Part shown: piece by piece, positions 12,155-23,164 of the stretch | Layout: every line of letters starts with the position of its first letter | Position numbering within the stretch: position 1 is the stretch's first letter | From: Neopestalotiopsis rosae | Taxonomy: Eukaryota; Ascomycota; Sordariomycetes; Amphisphaeriales; Sporocadaceae | Assembly: GCA_023078685.1 (NCBI GenBank) | Contig: JALGAS010000007.1 | Coordinates: 496,001 to 560,000 of the forward strand | Length of the DNA: 64,000 nucleotides | Direction: 5' to 3' | Notes under the pieces: generated by a model | What the model saw: only the letters and a program-made list of their open reading frames with translations | The model's database searches: none | Told to the model about the DNA's origin: nothing | Program-made: the position numbers and the translations under genes

Positions 12155-13652
12155 ACAACCACCCCCTCGATCCCTGACAATGTTCAGGATCAGTGTCAAC
12201 AACAGTAGGTATCATTGATTCCTTTTGGCATGTCTCGGTATAGTGGTTTGAGGTCATTTAGCGCGGTGTTCAAGGTGTCTTCATTTGATATCCGCCCCTT
12301 TCCAATAGGGCTTCAAGCCGGATTTGCTTGGTCATGAGAAACGATCAGTTAGCATTTGCATACAAGGGTTACCCCCTTTTGCACGATGGCGTTTATTGCA
12401 TTACTGTACATTATAGGTAATATTGGGAAATTTTCGTTTTCAAATTCAGTTTGAGACTTGACGTCTCTGCATAGGTAGATGAAGGACGAGCCCCTAGGTA
12501 GTCAAAATAAATGATTCTGTTGGGTCAATACCTGATGTCGGCTTTTGCAATGCATCTGATACCTCGCACATTGAATGAACGCTCGTCTGGGCGCTCTTTC
12601 AAAGAACAGATCCAAAAGCCAGGTAGTGGAGAACGTGGCAAGCTTGGCAAGTCGGGCTTATAGCGGATGATCTAGACAGCCTCTCGTACATCGAAGCTAC
12701 CACTGACTCGTAAGGTCCAAACGACGACAAACTTGGCTACTGGTAACAGCGCCGAATGTTCCTCGCACGGTTTGTTCCTATGGTAATACATGAGATACAG
12801 AGTACCTCCTTGTCGAAATACGCATCGTCGTTTCAACACTCAAGTGGGAAAATCCTTCGGTTCAACTATACTATTTTTTCAAAAGTTTTCCACGAATAGT
12901 ATACATCGTCACTTATACCAGGTCGGGTGCGGGTGGAGTCAGAATCAATCGACAGTGTTTCTATTCAACTGATACTTACCACCGGCTAGGGGCTATAACA
13001 TTGTTCCTTTGAGACACTCAAAGTCTTTGGACAGAGCGCAGGTCGTGAGAGGGGTAAAGGGAGTCATTACGGTCATGTATATGGATATGTAAGCGTCTGA
13101 AGATCTACTCAAGTGTTGTAAGTGCCTATACACCATCACAAAACCCGAAATAGCTTTCAATGGTCATGTGTAAACTTAACTCAAAGCAGGAGCCGTTGCA
13201 CATGTTAGCCCAAATATAGATCTTCTGGGCATATGACTATATACATAATGATCTCGGAAGTACTAATACTAAGTCTATATATCTATAGATGCGTGAGATG
13301 GCTTAGACTATATTGTACCGTCTATATAAATTATTCGCACTGTATTTTGCTACACTTTCAGCTATGAACCACGTCTGAATTTACCGGGTACATAGCTAAA
13401 AGTGCAACAATAATCGCGAAAATCTTCACATTTAGCGTGGTCAGGGGTCAGGGGCACGCCTAAAGCGCTGCGTGATTTTCGCACCGTCCCCTTGTGATTT
13501 TAATTTCTTTTTCTCTTAGAGGCAAAAGATTTCATGAGTTCTTGTCATCTAGTTCTCGCCTCTCTCTGTTTTTCCCCCTCTCAATTATTTTGTGTCGTTC
13601 TTCATCTTTCTCCTAACTGATACGCTACCATACCATATTCGGGACAAAAACA
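12155..13652. other. Gene-free AT-rich region after cdc20, with a stem-loop
   Basis: About 1.5 kb without a credible gene. It contains the cdc20 3' end, an AT-rich stretch around 13200-13340, an imperfect inverted repeat (13347-13410), and a C/T-rich leader (about 13500-13640) in front of the next gene. Confidence 0.5.
13347..13410. repeat. Imperfect inverted repeat (20-base arms, 24-base loop)
   Basis: The left arm 13347-13366 and the reverse complement of the right arm 13391-13410 agree at 17 of 20 positions. The spacer is 24 bases. It could form a hairpin or be a decayed terminal-repeat remnant; no flanking target duplication was evident. Confidence 0.6.
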
Positions 13653-14146
13653 ATGGCTCCCGTACGGATCCACCGCGCCAGACGGGCCTCTACTCTCAGA
13701 AATGTCCGGGGATCAGGATGGCACAAGAAGGGCTACCGTTCCATTGGTGCCATGTGGATCAATGTGAACGAAGGGACATACACCAGAGGCAGAGATGTCT
13801 GCGAGTTTGAAAAGTTGGCAAGCTTTGCCCGAGAACTGGATGGTTAGTCTTTACTTACCCCCCTTTTTGGTCGTTTCGATGGGAACCGTTGGTCTCTTGG
13901 TATTATTCGGAGGAGTATAATCGCCCCCAGTTGGATGACTAACACTTGTTTTCTTTGGTATTACTTTCTGCAGAACTTCCCGACGAGAGACAAGATGGAA
14001 TGTGGGTCGATGTTTTCTTCAGAAAGAAGTCCATCTTTGATCTCGCAGAAGAGAAACCCGATGACCTAGTCGAGGACTGGTTTGATGGAGGAGAAACCGT
14101 GTATAGAAAGTTGCGTATTCCAAGAGCCAATGAGTTTAATACATAG
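13653..14146 (+). CDS. Unrecognised small basic protein, 120 residues
   Basis: I do not recognise this protein. Exons are 13653-13842 and 13974-14146. The 131-base intron has a GTTAGT donor and CTGCAG acceptor and rejoins in frame at a Glu codon. The N-terminal 30 residues are rich in Arg, His and Lys (MAPVRIHRARRAS). The middle has aromatic and Gly positions (GSGWHKKGYRS, AMWINVNEGTYTRGR) that look like a small folded domain with several beta strands. The second half is acidic then basic (DLVEDWFDGG, YRKLRIPRA). It has no signal peptide or membrane helix. A typical pyrimidine-rich leader precedes the ATG. The next gene starts only 185 bases after its stop on the same strand. The clean intron and frame argue that it is a real gene; function is unknown. 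Confidence 0.65.
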
Positions 14147-14331
14147 TTCGACAGCGCCTGATCTGGCGACGGACCCTTGATAGTATTATGATTCCGAAGG
14201 ATATAAAGTAAAGTACACGGGATGGGGCTGAAGCCACAGCAAAGCAAGCACATCGGCTGCGCAGTCCACCGCGTGATCCCCATACCGAGCAAGGACAAGC
14301 GGCGCTGAGACGATAACAACAACAAGAACAG

Positions 14332-14916
14332 ATGGCGGCTTCTTCCGGGCCAGCTCGGAACCCAGCAGCGTCGTCGTCGTCGTCTGGCTCCCGGGGTGGA
14401 ATGAGCCCGGCTGATTGTATTCGCGGGGCTGAACAAGAGCACACGAGGATTGTCCGCATGACGCCGGCGCAGAGGCGAATCTATGACGAAGAGGAAGACG
14501 ACCACCTCCGGGGCATGGCCGAGTACATCATGGAGCAGTATCAGCTGCAGTACCGCGCCCAGGCCGAGGGGCGAGCGCGGCCCGACCTGGGGCCCGGCCC
14601 GGAGGAATATAGACGCCAGTTTGCGCGTCTTCAGAAGGGCCGAGATGCATTGGAGGCAGAGCAGCGTCGCCAGGGAGTGGCAGCCGCCAATAATGCAATG
14701 ACGGCGAGTGTTGTTCAGAATGCATCTCGTCCCTCGCATGCTGCTCCTCCTCCTCCTCGTACCCAGGGCGGCATGACCCGGGCTCAGCTGCACCAGCTGC
14801 AGCGCCAACATATGCAGCGCCAACAAGCTCGCGCCGTGGGTCGTACGCCCGAGGAAATCGAAGAACTCGAAGCAGCACTCGAAGCCAGGCGCAGGCGCCG
14901 TCACTTGGGTGCTTGA
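14332..14916 (+). CDS. Unrecognised Gln/Arg/Glu-rich coiled-coil protein, 194 residues
   Basis: This is an intronless frame opening with ATG. The product is low in complexity: a Ser-rich start (including a GTC/GTCGTC-encoded Ser run), then a charged helical stretch (MTPAQRRIYDEEEDDH, followed by a Gln/Tyr-rich part), a Pro/His linker, and a C-terminal helical segment rich in Gln, Arg and Glu with a run of five Arg (ALEARRRRR). It is probably largely alpha-helical or disordered. I assign no family. It sits 185 bases behind the 120-residue gene and converges on the carboxylesterase, whose stop is 278 bases away. The ATG lies in an AC-rich context with no other start nearby. A spurious frame cannot be wholly excluded, but its length in ATG-to-stop terms supports a gene. 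Confidence 0.55.
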   Translation: MAASSGPARNPAASSSSSGSRGGMSPADCIRGAEQEHTRIVRMTPAQRRIYDEEEDDHLRGMAEYIMEQYQLQYRAQAEGRARPDLGPGPEEYRRQFARLQKGRDALEAEQRRQGVAAANNAMTASVVQNASRPSHAAPPPPRTQGGMTRAQLHQLQRQHMQRQQARAVGRTPEEIEELEAALEARRRRRHLGA

Positions 14917-15194
14917 GATTTTTGAAATTGTAGGACGAATCCGTTTTTCCTTTTGTTACTAACATGTCATGGAGTCTGAAGGAATTTTTTCCACTGCTAT
15001 TTCCATAAATCATGTACGCTCACGCGATATCATCTTCATCTTATCGACTAGATGTCATATAGATATCACAACTCCACAACGGACTGATTATAGTGGCAAA
15101 TATTTCTTATACTGCTATTTAACAATGACTGCTCAAAGGCAAGGGTATACTCGCAGGTGTACGCTTCAACACTAATGACACACTCGAAAAAAAA

Positions 15195-17082
15195 TCATTG
15201 CAAAATATCCACGCCAATATCTGACCAAAACTGGCACCTCGCCCAAAGATCCGGGTCGACCGTCTCCATAGTCGTATTGCCGCCAGTCTCGAACAGCAGC
15301 CGATCCTGATCGTCGCCGTCCCACTCGTCCCACGCGGCCGTCCCCGGCAGGCGGTAGGTGTTGGGGTCGTAGCTCCGGATGAAGCTCGTCCAGTAGGCCT
15401 GGATGACGGGGACGACGGCGGCGTTGGTGCCGTTGGCGAGGTAGCTCGCGGGCACGCTGATGCTCGCGTCGACGTAGTCGGGGCCCCAGATGGCGTCGGA
15501 CTCGACGGTATGGGGTACGCCCAGGCCCTGGGCCACCTGCCTCGGATCCTCGACGTCGTACCGGTAGGCCCACGAGGCCGCGACCCCGTACCGCGTGAGC
15601 GCGTTGGAGATGAACAGGCCCGGGCACATGTAGCGCATCTCCCCGTAGGCGTTGGCGAGCTGCCGCCAGTAGCAGCCGCTGGCCGGGCAGGCCGTCGCGT
15701 TGGGGTTGGGGTAGAGCTCGTCGATCTTGCCGAGCTGCTCCAGGGTGAGCCGCGGGAACTGGGTCCGCAGCCACATGTTGCTCTCGGCCAGCGTCGACGT
15801 CGTCGACGGCGCAAAGACGGTGCCGCCGTTGGTGTCGTCGCCAGCAATGAGGGGAACCTTGATGAAATTTCCCTTCTTGAAGGAACTGTACGTGTAGTCG
15901 GTAATGACGTCCTTGTCAATCACGGGATTGTACATATACAACGGAGCTGCTGAATTCCCTGGATACGGCGAGTTGGTATTCACAGCCTGTATCTCTGCCG
16001 TGGTCCTGGAACGCAGACAAGACAATGTATCGGACCCAACACATCCGAGGCGTATAGCCAGAATGTCATACTGATACGATGCCTCACTAGCCGTGAGAAC
16101 CGTGGCGAATGATATGGATTCAGCAGCAGCAGCACTATGATTGTGGGATTAGCATTAGCTTTTCTAGAGCTGACACATGGAAAACAAGAATCACGGACAC
16201 AAAGATAATCAGATTTTCTTCTTGCTTGCGAACCGAGGACAAGGGACAATAGACTCAGAGACAAGCGAGAAATATCTGGGATACGGTAGTTAAGGAAATG
16301 GTGATGCTTACTGGAAAAGCCCAAAGTCTTTACCTCCATAGGCTGTCATTTGAAGACTTATACTGGCCGCTCCGGCCGATTCGCCGCCCAGTACGACGTG
16401 ATCTGGATCGCCGCCGAATTGAGTGATATACTTCTGAACCCATTCCAGGGCCTTTCGCTGATCACGCAATCCGTTGTTGGCCTTGAGTGCCGTGCCGCCA
16501 TCAGTGAGGAATCCGTAAGCGCCGACGCGGTAGTTGATGCTGACCACCACGATGGACTTGTCACTGGCGGTGATGAGACCCGTGCCGTCCACATTGGGGT
16601 TGGAGTTTGCGTTGAAGCCCCCGCCCTGGATGTGAAAGAAGACCGGCAGCTTTGACTTGGTGGTGGCGTTGGTGGGCGCGTATACATCGAGGAACAGGCA
16701 ATCCTCTGATAGCTTGGTGCTGTTGGCACTGCCGCCCGTTCCTATGCAGACTGGGCCATGCTATTAAAATTTTGATACTAGTCAGTCACAAAGTTACATC
16801 ATGATAAGAAAAAGGGTAAAAACAAAAACGTTATCAAGCTCTCCCCTCTCTTACCGCAGTGGCCGTCTGTGTGCCGTCGTTACAGACCGGGTCTTCCGGC
16901 GGGCTGAACCTTAAGTTGCCAACCGGAGGAGCAGCATAGCGAAGGCCGAGCCACTTGGTGATGCCGGACGAGGTGGATGTTCCCGCGTACTGATTGCAGC
17001 CGACCTGGACAGTGGGAAGCACCGCGCTGGCCGAGGCTATCAGCAGCGAACTCAGAACGAGACTGCCAAGACGACGAGGCAT
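15195..17082 (-). CDS. Secreted type-B carboxylesterase/lipase-like protein
   Basis: Alpha/beta-hydrolase of the carboxylesterase type-B (cholinesterase/fungal lipase) family, expected outside the cell. Exons are 17082-16855, 16760-16312 and 16134-15195 (introns of 94 and 177 bases); 538 residues, the usual length. A hydrophobic signal peptide covers about residues 1-20 (cleavage after ASA). The family motifs are the early WLGLRYAAPPVGNLRF segment, EDCLFLDVYAP, the oxyanion-hole HIQGGGF (119-125), and the nucleophile elbow GGESAGAAS with Ser204. His434, in GVPHTVES, fits the catalytic histidine. The position that normally holds the acid, in the motif G-D-x-T-N-E-G-T, reads Gly329 here (GDDTNGGT). 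Several N-glycosylation sequons are present. The third exon is markedly GC-rich compared with its surroundings. Substrate is unknown; the gene converges on the 194-residue gene and shares the upstream gap with gup1. Confidence 0.88.
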
Positions 17083-19364
17083 ACTTGCGGCGTTCGTTCA
17101 AAGAGAGCAGCAGCGGCAGCAGCAGCAAGTAGTCACAACGCTCATGCGCAAGCGGCCAGGTCCGGTTGCAAAATTGGTGCGAGGTCTTGGCTTCTTTGAT
17201 GAACTATATACTCATTCTTGCAACGGATATCGTCCAAGTCTTTATACCTCCGTCGGAGCCATCGGCTAAACGGGAATAAACATGATTCAAGCAAGCTCTC
17301 TGCTCACAAGTATCTCTCATCTTGATGGTGCCCTCGGACCAGGCACTAGGTCCCGTCTGTACTTCTTGACCATCGTGACCTAAACCTGGAGGCGACCTAG
17401 ACTGGAGGCCGTTGATAGGTCTGAGGGGAGGGGGATGTTCAAGGCCCATGAAGGGGACGTGGGAGGTGCAGCATACATTCGTGCTATCTATTGTCTGCAG
17501 GTAAGATGTGGGTCAGCCGCGCATGTTCTAATCTGATGTGATGGGCAGTAATTATTAGTGTAGAACCAAAGATGAGGAGAAGGAGGAGTAGGAGTAGGAG
17601 AAATGATGAACAAGAGCGGTGGGCTGGTGGTGTGTTTGGACGAGGTTGCGAGGCTAGTCCGTCAGTCAAGCCAGTACATCGTGGTCCGTCTCTGCGGGTT
17701 ATACCGGTGACGCTGCTGACCGACCAGACTAGAAAAGTATCTTCACCTATAGTAGCCGGTCATTGGTTCTTTGGCCTCTTTCTTCGGCACTTGGTGTCAC
17801 CTTGCCAAGCCGCCATAGCCGTTTCGATATCTCTATATTCGGAGAGTATACAGAGTAGATAGATGGAGTAATAATTGTATGTAGAGACAATATTGCATAC
17901 TCGTAATCAAATTGCACAAAGCATGCGCCTGCAATAAAGATCACAACCGGTCACGGATACATAGGCGAGATGATACAAGACAATATTATCCTGTATCTCC
18001 TGGGGCTCAAGGATGACTCTTGGCTCTTCCGGGAAAGAGCCGCGAGGTCAGGTTGTTCATTGGGTCATTGGGTGCTAGACCCAAAGATTAGGAAAAAGAC
18101 CAAAAAAAACCACGCAGACTATAGTACGTACGCACCGGGCAATGCAGCGTTACCCCAATATTGGGTGACGGAGGTGACGTACGGGAGGGAATATGTAGAT
18201 GCAACTAGGATTGTGCGAATGCCGGGTGTTGCGCTATACTTGCGATGCACCCCAATATTATAAGACCCCATCTAGATAACCCCGGCTTACTGATCACCTG
18301 TGCGGGAAAAAAACCAAAGAGACATGGGGAATCATGGGGAAATCTTGTAGAGTTGAGCGGGACCAGAGTCCAGGAGGGCGTAAGACTTGCTCATGTGCAC
18401 GGCAGAGAAAAAGCTGGGGAATAGCTACGTACACGGAGAACTCTCTCATCGCCTTTGCCTGCCATTGGATTGGGCTGGGTCATATTGTCATGGCCTGTGG
18501 GTTACGACGCTGTCGTGTGTAACCGTGACAGGATTGCAGGTTGGCAAAATGCCGTGTATTGTGACTTGTGAGATACGACCCTTGGTGAAGGGCCGAATTG
18601 TGTGCATGCAAATGCTACTGCATGGCAGAAATATGCTGCGAAATATGGCGTGCATGAGATATATATACAAATGTGCATATATGATTACTCCGTGGTTGTC
18701 ATGTCACTTGGATATATAATGACTTGCACCGGCTTGATGGATGGGTAGTCAGTCCGCAAGTGATATTCCCGAGGTCGCGTGTGAGTAGCAGCAGAAGCAG
18801 TTTAGCAGGGAACGCGGACAATTATTATAGCACCTAGCCCACCTCCCTTCCCCAAGCCAAGCAAGCAGTTTTTTTTTTTTTTTAGCGGGCTATCTTTGGT
18901 GCAAATTGCGGCGCCTTCTACAGATTTACCCCACACGCTGGGAAGATCAGGGGTTTAAAGGTCTTTTTGCCAAGGAGAATGATTAAGCACCATAACCATT
19001 GGCTACCGCGACGCTGGCAGGCTTTTTATGCTGAAGCCTAGGCTAAGTGGTCCACTAGGGACCCTTTTCCCCTGCGCGCGCCGTGTCCTGAAGCTCGTGT
19101 TTCGACAACTCAGCCGCCTAAAAGTAGGTAGGTACTGACTGACTTGTGAAATGCCGTCGGCCTGTCCACATTGTCTCCTGGCCCGAACCAGATCACAACC
19201 TTTTGAGGAAGAGCAGTAAGAAGGAAGGGAACCATGTTGCTTGCTTCTACTGCTGCTGTCAACACGAAATGAAAACCATTACACTCGTTTAATTCATAAC
19301 CTTTCGCCTGTATCCTGCGTTCTGCCTCCTTCGTCCGACCGACGCCGCCACCCACTTGCCCATC
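17083..19364. promoter_or_regulatory. Divergent intergenic region, esterase and gup1 promoters
   Basis: 2.28 kb between divergent starts. There is no supportable gene; the one 97-residue frame (17970-18263) has no codon or family signal. Notable elements are a perfect 12-base palindrome CCCAATATTGGG (18154-18165) whose half ACCCCAATATT recurs at 18249-18259, a T run near 18869-18883, and TAGGTAGGTA next to a TGAC repeat (about 19123-19144). Confidence 0.5.
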
Positions 19365-21524
19365 ATGGGCGTACTCTCCTTTTTTCGGAGCATCTACGAT
19401 CTCGATACCCTCGACACCAGATTCACCACTTCGTCCTCGACTCCCTACAAGACCGTCGTCGAATCCCGCGGCGATGCTGCTGCCAGTAAAGAGCGCGCCG
19501 CCAGATTCAGCGGCAGCACCACCCCGTCAAAATGGAAGACTCCAGAGTTCTTCCTCTACATTCTGCTAGTCGGCATGGCCATACCAACCATGGTCTGGGT
19601 TGCCTACAATGCCTCGACACGTATGTTGGCGCATCCATTCTGTCCAGCACTCGGACCCTCCGACTGACATGTGTACTCGTAAAGCATCCAACCCCCAGTT
19701 CAGGCGATTCGAGCCATACCTGGCACAAGGCTGGATACCAGGTCGCAAGATTGTAAGAGCCCATTGTCCAATTGACCTAGCCAGTCCGAATTTATGAACT
19801 GCTGCTCAACCTGTTATAGGATCTATCAGATGCGCAATACTTTACGTTCCGCAAGAACATACCCTACATGAGCGCACTTCTGCTCTTCCATCCTCTTCTC
19901 CGACGACTCTACAATGCGGTAGTACACCCAGTGGCGTCGAATGCGAGGTCATCAAGACCGACTTTGGAAGAGGCGGACGATAGACTCAAGCAGCGGACGT
20001 CTTTTGACTTTGGATTCGCCATCATCTTCTTGCTCGCGCTGCATGGCGTCTCTGCTTTCAAGGTCCTGGCTATACTCTATGTCAACTATCAGATTGCGAC
20101 TCGCACGCCCCGGAAATCTATCCCAGCTGCGACTTGGATCTTCAACATTGGCATCCTCTTTGCAAACGAGACCTTTTCGGGCTACAAGCTAGCAAATATG
20201 GCCATGTTTGTATCTCGCTCGGTGACTGGGGATCTGGTTGCTCACAAGTCTGCCCTAGTCACCTGGGCTGAGTGGTTGGACAGCTACGGTGGCATAATGA
20301 GCCGCTGGCAGATTCTGTTCAATATCACGGTCCTCCGACTGATCAGTTTCAACATGGACTACTATTGGAGTTTGGATCGACGAAGCTACAGTCCGGTAGA
20401 GGTGAGACCCCCAGACCTTACAGTAGTTGCTGCTTTCTTTCTTTCGCGTCCTAACATGTGCATTTGACTGATCTCAAGAAGAAACAAATCGATCCTGCCT
20501 CCCTGAGTGAGCGAGATCGTGTCACCATACCCGCGCAGTCAAAGGACTTCAGCTTCCGCAACTACATCGCCTACGCCATTTATGCCCCCTTGTACTTGAC
20601 TGGGCCCATTCTCACCTTCAATGATTATATCTCGCAGAATCGCTATCAACCGGCGACAATCGAGCGTTCTCGGACCATACGATATGGCATTCGTTTCGCA
20701 TTGACACTGCTGACGATGGAAGTGATTCTCCATTACGACTATGTGCAAGCTATCTCGAAAGCCAACCCATTGTGGGGCGAGTACACTGCCGCTCAACTGA
20801 GCATTCTCAGCTACTTTAACCTGATAATGGTTTGGCTGAAACTCCTCTTGCCATGGCGGCTTTTCCGGCTGTGGTCGCTGATCGACGGCATCGACCCACC
20901 CGAGAACATGCTGCGTTGTGTCAGCAACAACTACTCGACCCTCGCCTTTTGGAGGTCGTGGCACAGGTCTTACAATCGCTGGCTGACGCGATACATTTAC
21001 ATTCCGCTTGGAGGATCAAGCTTTGCAACCCCAAAGTCCATCGTCCGATCAATATTCAACTACATTCTGACATTTACTTTTGTGGCGCTCTGGCACGATA
21101 TCAAACTACGCCTGCTCATTTGGGGTTGGCTCATAGTACTCTTCATGTTGCCAGAGATGACAGCACGTGCCTTGTTCCCGGCCCGAAAGTGGGAAAACAG
21201 TCCCAAGGCCTACCAAATGCTTAGCGGCGTCGGAGCGGTTGTGAATATTTTCATGATGATGATGGCCAACCTCGTCGGATATGCGGTTGGCGTTGAAGGA
21301 CTCCAAGCCATCATTCGAGGAATCTTCAAGGACATTTCCGGTAAGTACCCCTTTTTTGTTTTTCTGAGATTGCAAAATGCAAAGACAAGAAAGGCTCGAC
21401 CCCTAACCATGACACAGGATTTTCATTCCTCCTTACCGCTTGCTGTGCGCTTTTCTGTGCAGCACAAATCATGATGGAGCAGCGGGAGTCGGAACTTAGA
21501 AGGGGTATTTCGCTCAAGTGCTGA
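19365..21524 (+). CDS. gup1: Gup1-like membrane-bound O-acyltransferase (MBOAT)
   Basis: Multi-spanning ER membrane acyltransferase. In yeast Gup1 remodels GPI-anchor lipids and affects wall, membrane order and glycerol phenotypes. Exons are 19365-19620, 19685-19752, 19820-20401, 20479-21340 and 21418-21524; four introns of 64, 67, 77 and 77 bases; 624 residues, close to the family norm. A soluble N-terminus of about 65 residues precedes the first membrane helix. Later helices are evident around FGFAIIFLLALHGVSAF, and the conserved block GPILTFNDYISQN follows. The MBOAT catalytic pair is visible: Asn468 in SYNRWLTRYIYIPLGG and His508 in FVALWHDI. The frame opens upstream at a TTG; the first ATG is 19365. 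The gene is convergent with the AIG1-like gene. Identification is confident; which acyl substrate it uses here is inferred from family. Confidence 0.92.
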
Positions 21525-22132
21525 GTCATGTGAGTATGTTGCATGTGTGTATATATATGTATGTATATATCTAGAGACCATTTTGTCGCATAGAGACGGA
21601 GTAATTATGACGATTAACCGATTGCTTCTCCACGGAAGCTGGAGCATTTCCTTTGCCATATATTGGCGTACATTATAGATCTCATACACAAAAACCTGCG
21701 AGACAGCTCGATCACATTCGCACTTGTATGCATATTGATTCGTGCAAATGTGGGACATTTTCGTCAAAATTAGATATATATTCATATGCTCTCGACTGCG
21801 CTGGCTGACCCAGTGAGGGATGATGTTGCAAAAGTTTGCATTCGCTTTTTGGCCCAATGAAGGCCATCTGTTTGTGATCCGCATGGTGTTGTGTTGATCG
21901 GTCATCTAGGGCCAAGAAAGAGAGATCTTGTACCGGGTAATCCACCTCTGGCCACTGAATGATCGGCACTCTCTGTATAAGCCGGTGGATCAGGTAAGTC
22001 GATTTGGTTTGCGATGATGACCTTGTTGAGTGTTTGTATTATATAAATTGGCTGATGTTGACACAATCTGTCGGGTTTCGTCCTTTTACCATCTCAACAC
22101 TTTATGAAAAGCTCGTATTCCGAAGAAGCTTT
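21525..22132. other. Convergent intergenic spacer (gup1 and AIG1-like 3' ends)
   Basis: 608 bases between two stop codons, AT-rich with TATA/TGTA repeats near 21549-21575 that resemble fungal 3'-end signals. No gene seen. Confidence 0.5.
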
Positions 22133-23164
22133 CTAAGTTCTCCTATCCGCTTTGCCCGTAGCCAGGCCCGGGCTCGACGCGGCCATTTCCACATCCTGCT
22201 CGTCGCGCCAGCTGCTCGTGGCGCTGCGGGTAGCGCCGGCGTGGGCCATCTTGCCCTCCATACCCAGCTTGTTCTCCGTGAGCCAGCGCCTCGACCAGGC
22301 GGCGCCCTTGACCAGGGAGAAGATGATGACAATGATGATGGCGATGCCAAAGACGTAGGCGGCGACGAGGCCGTGCTGCATGACGGTCGGGTCCAGGAAG
22401 CTGTAGACAAAGAAGCCCTTGGTCGCATAGGTGACATAAGCCAGCGACAGGTACAGGGCCAGGACCACAATGAGCCAAAAGATGTGAATCCACGGAGCCG
22501 GGTTGGTGCGCGTCATGAAGATCTCAAACAGGGCAAAGAAGGAGTTGAAACCGTGCTCCGATAGGTTGCTCCAGGCTGCGTACTTTGTGGGGAACCAGGC
22601 GCTGCCATACGTGTACAGAATGCCCCAGTAGACAATGGTCACGAGGAATGGATAGCAGGTGATGGTTGTGTGAAAGAAGGCGTGCATGGCCTGCAGAGGC
22701 CGCGGCCACTTGTCCAGGAGTGCGACGTTCCAGCGCGCATAAGTGAACGTGTGAATCGCAGCAAAGAGGAAGTACCAGGCCAGACCCCAGTACGTCAAGA
22801 CGGTAAAGTAAGAAAAGCTCGCGGCCGATGCCTCGCAGGCATAGGCGGAGCCGGCGGCTGGGTGCACGCACTGGTAGCCGATGGTCGTGAAGAGAGTCGT
22901 GAAAGCGTATAGTGACTGGTGATGGGATTATGTATTAGTAAAGAAAGCCACTTGAATGCCAAGAAAAACCACGCGAGCTTATACTGTTCCACTTGGACAA
23001 TGGATCGTCGAGAAGGTGCGTCGGTCGCGTGGGCGGTAGGGATTCCATGAACTTACAAAGAAGGCCCTACAGGCGAACAGAGCATATGGCGGCAGGATCC
23101 ATGATGTCTCGAGGCGATGCGACGGATCCCAGAGATCGTCTCCAAACTTGAATGCCTTCACCAT
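22133..23164 (-). CDS. AIG1/FAR-17a-like polytopic membrane protein
   Basis: Exons are 23164-23057 and 22915-22133 with a 141-base intron; 296 residues. Six or so hydrophobic helices are visible between residues 28 and 235, followed by a charged, Ser/Ala-rich cytosolic tail. The layout resembles the AIG1/ADTRP family, whose animal members hydrolyse fatty-acid esters of hydroxy fatty acids using an intramembrane Thr and His. The candidate residues are Thr77 (LTYWGLAW) and His157 (SEHGFNS, matching the family N/E-H-G motif), and a later FVYSFLD corresponds to the family's aromatic-Pro-Phe-Leu motif. That equivalence was made by eye and is inference. The listed frame begins at an internal GTG; the true start is ATG 23164 in the first exon. 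The gene converges on gup1. An alternative is an unrelated fungal membrane family. Confidence 0.6.

Noticed and set aside
14128..14904. Long minus-strand frame opposite the two small genes (13939-14904)
   Set aside because: It is the antisense shadow of the spliced 120-residue gene and the 194-residue gene; its product is low-complexity Leu/Arg/Ser without a domain.
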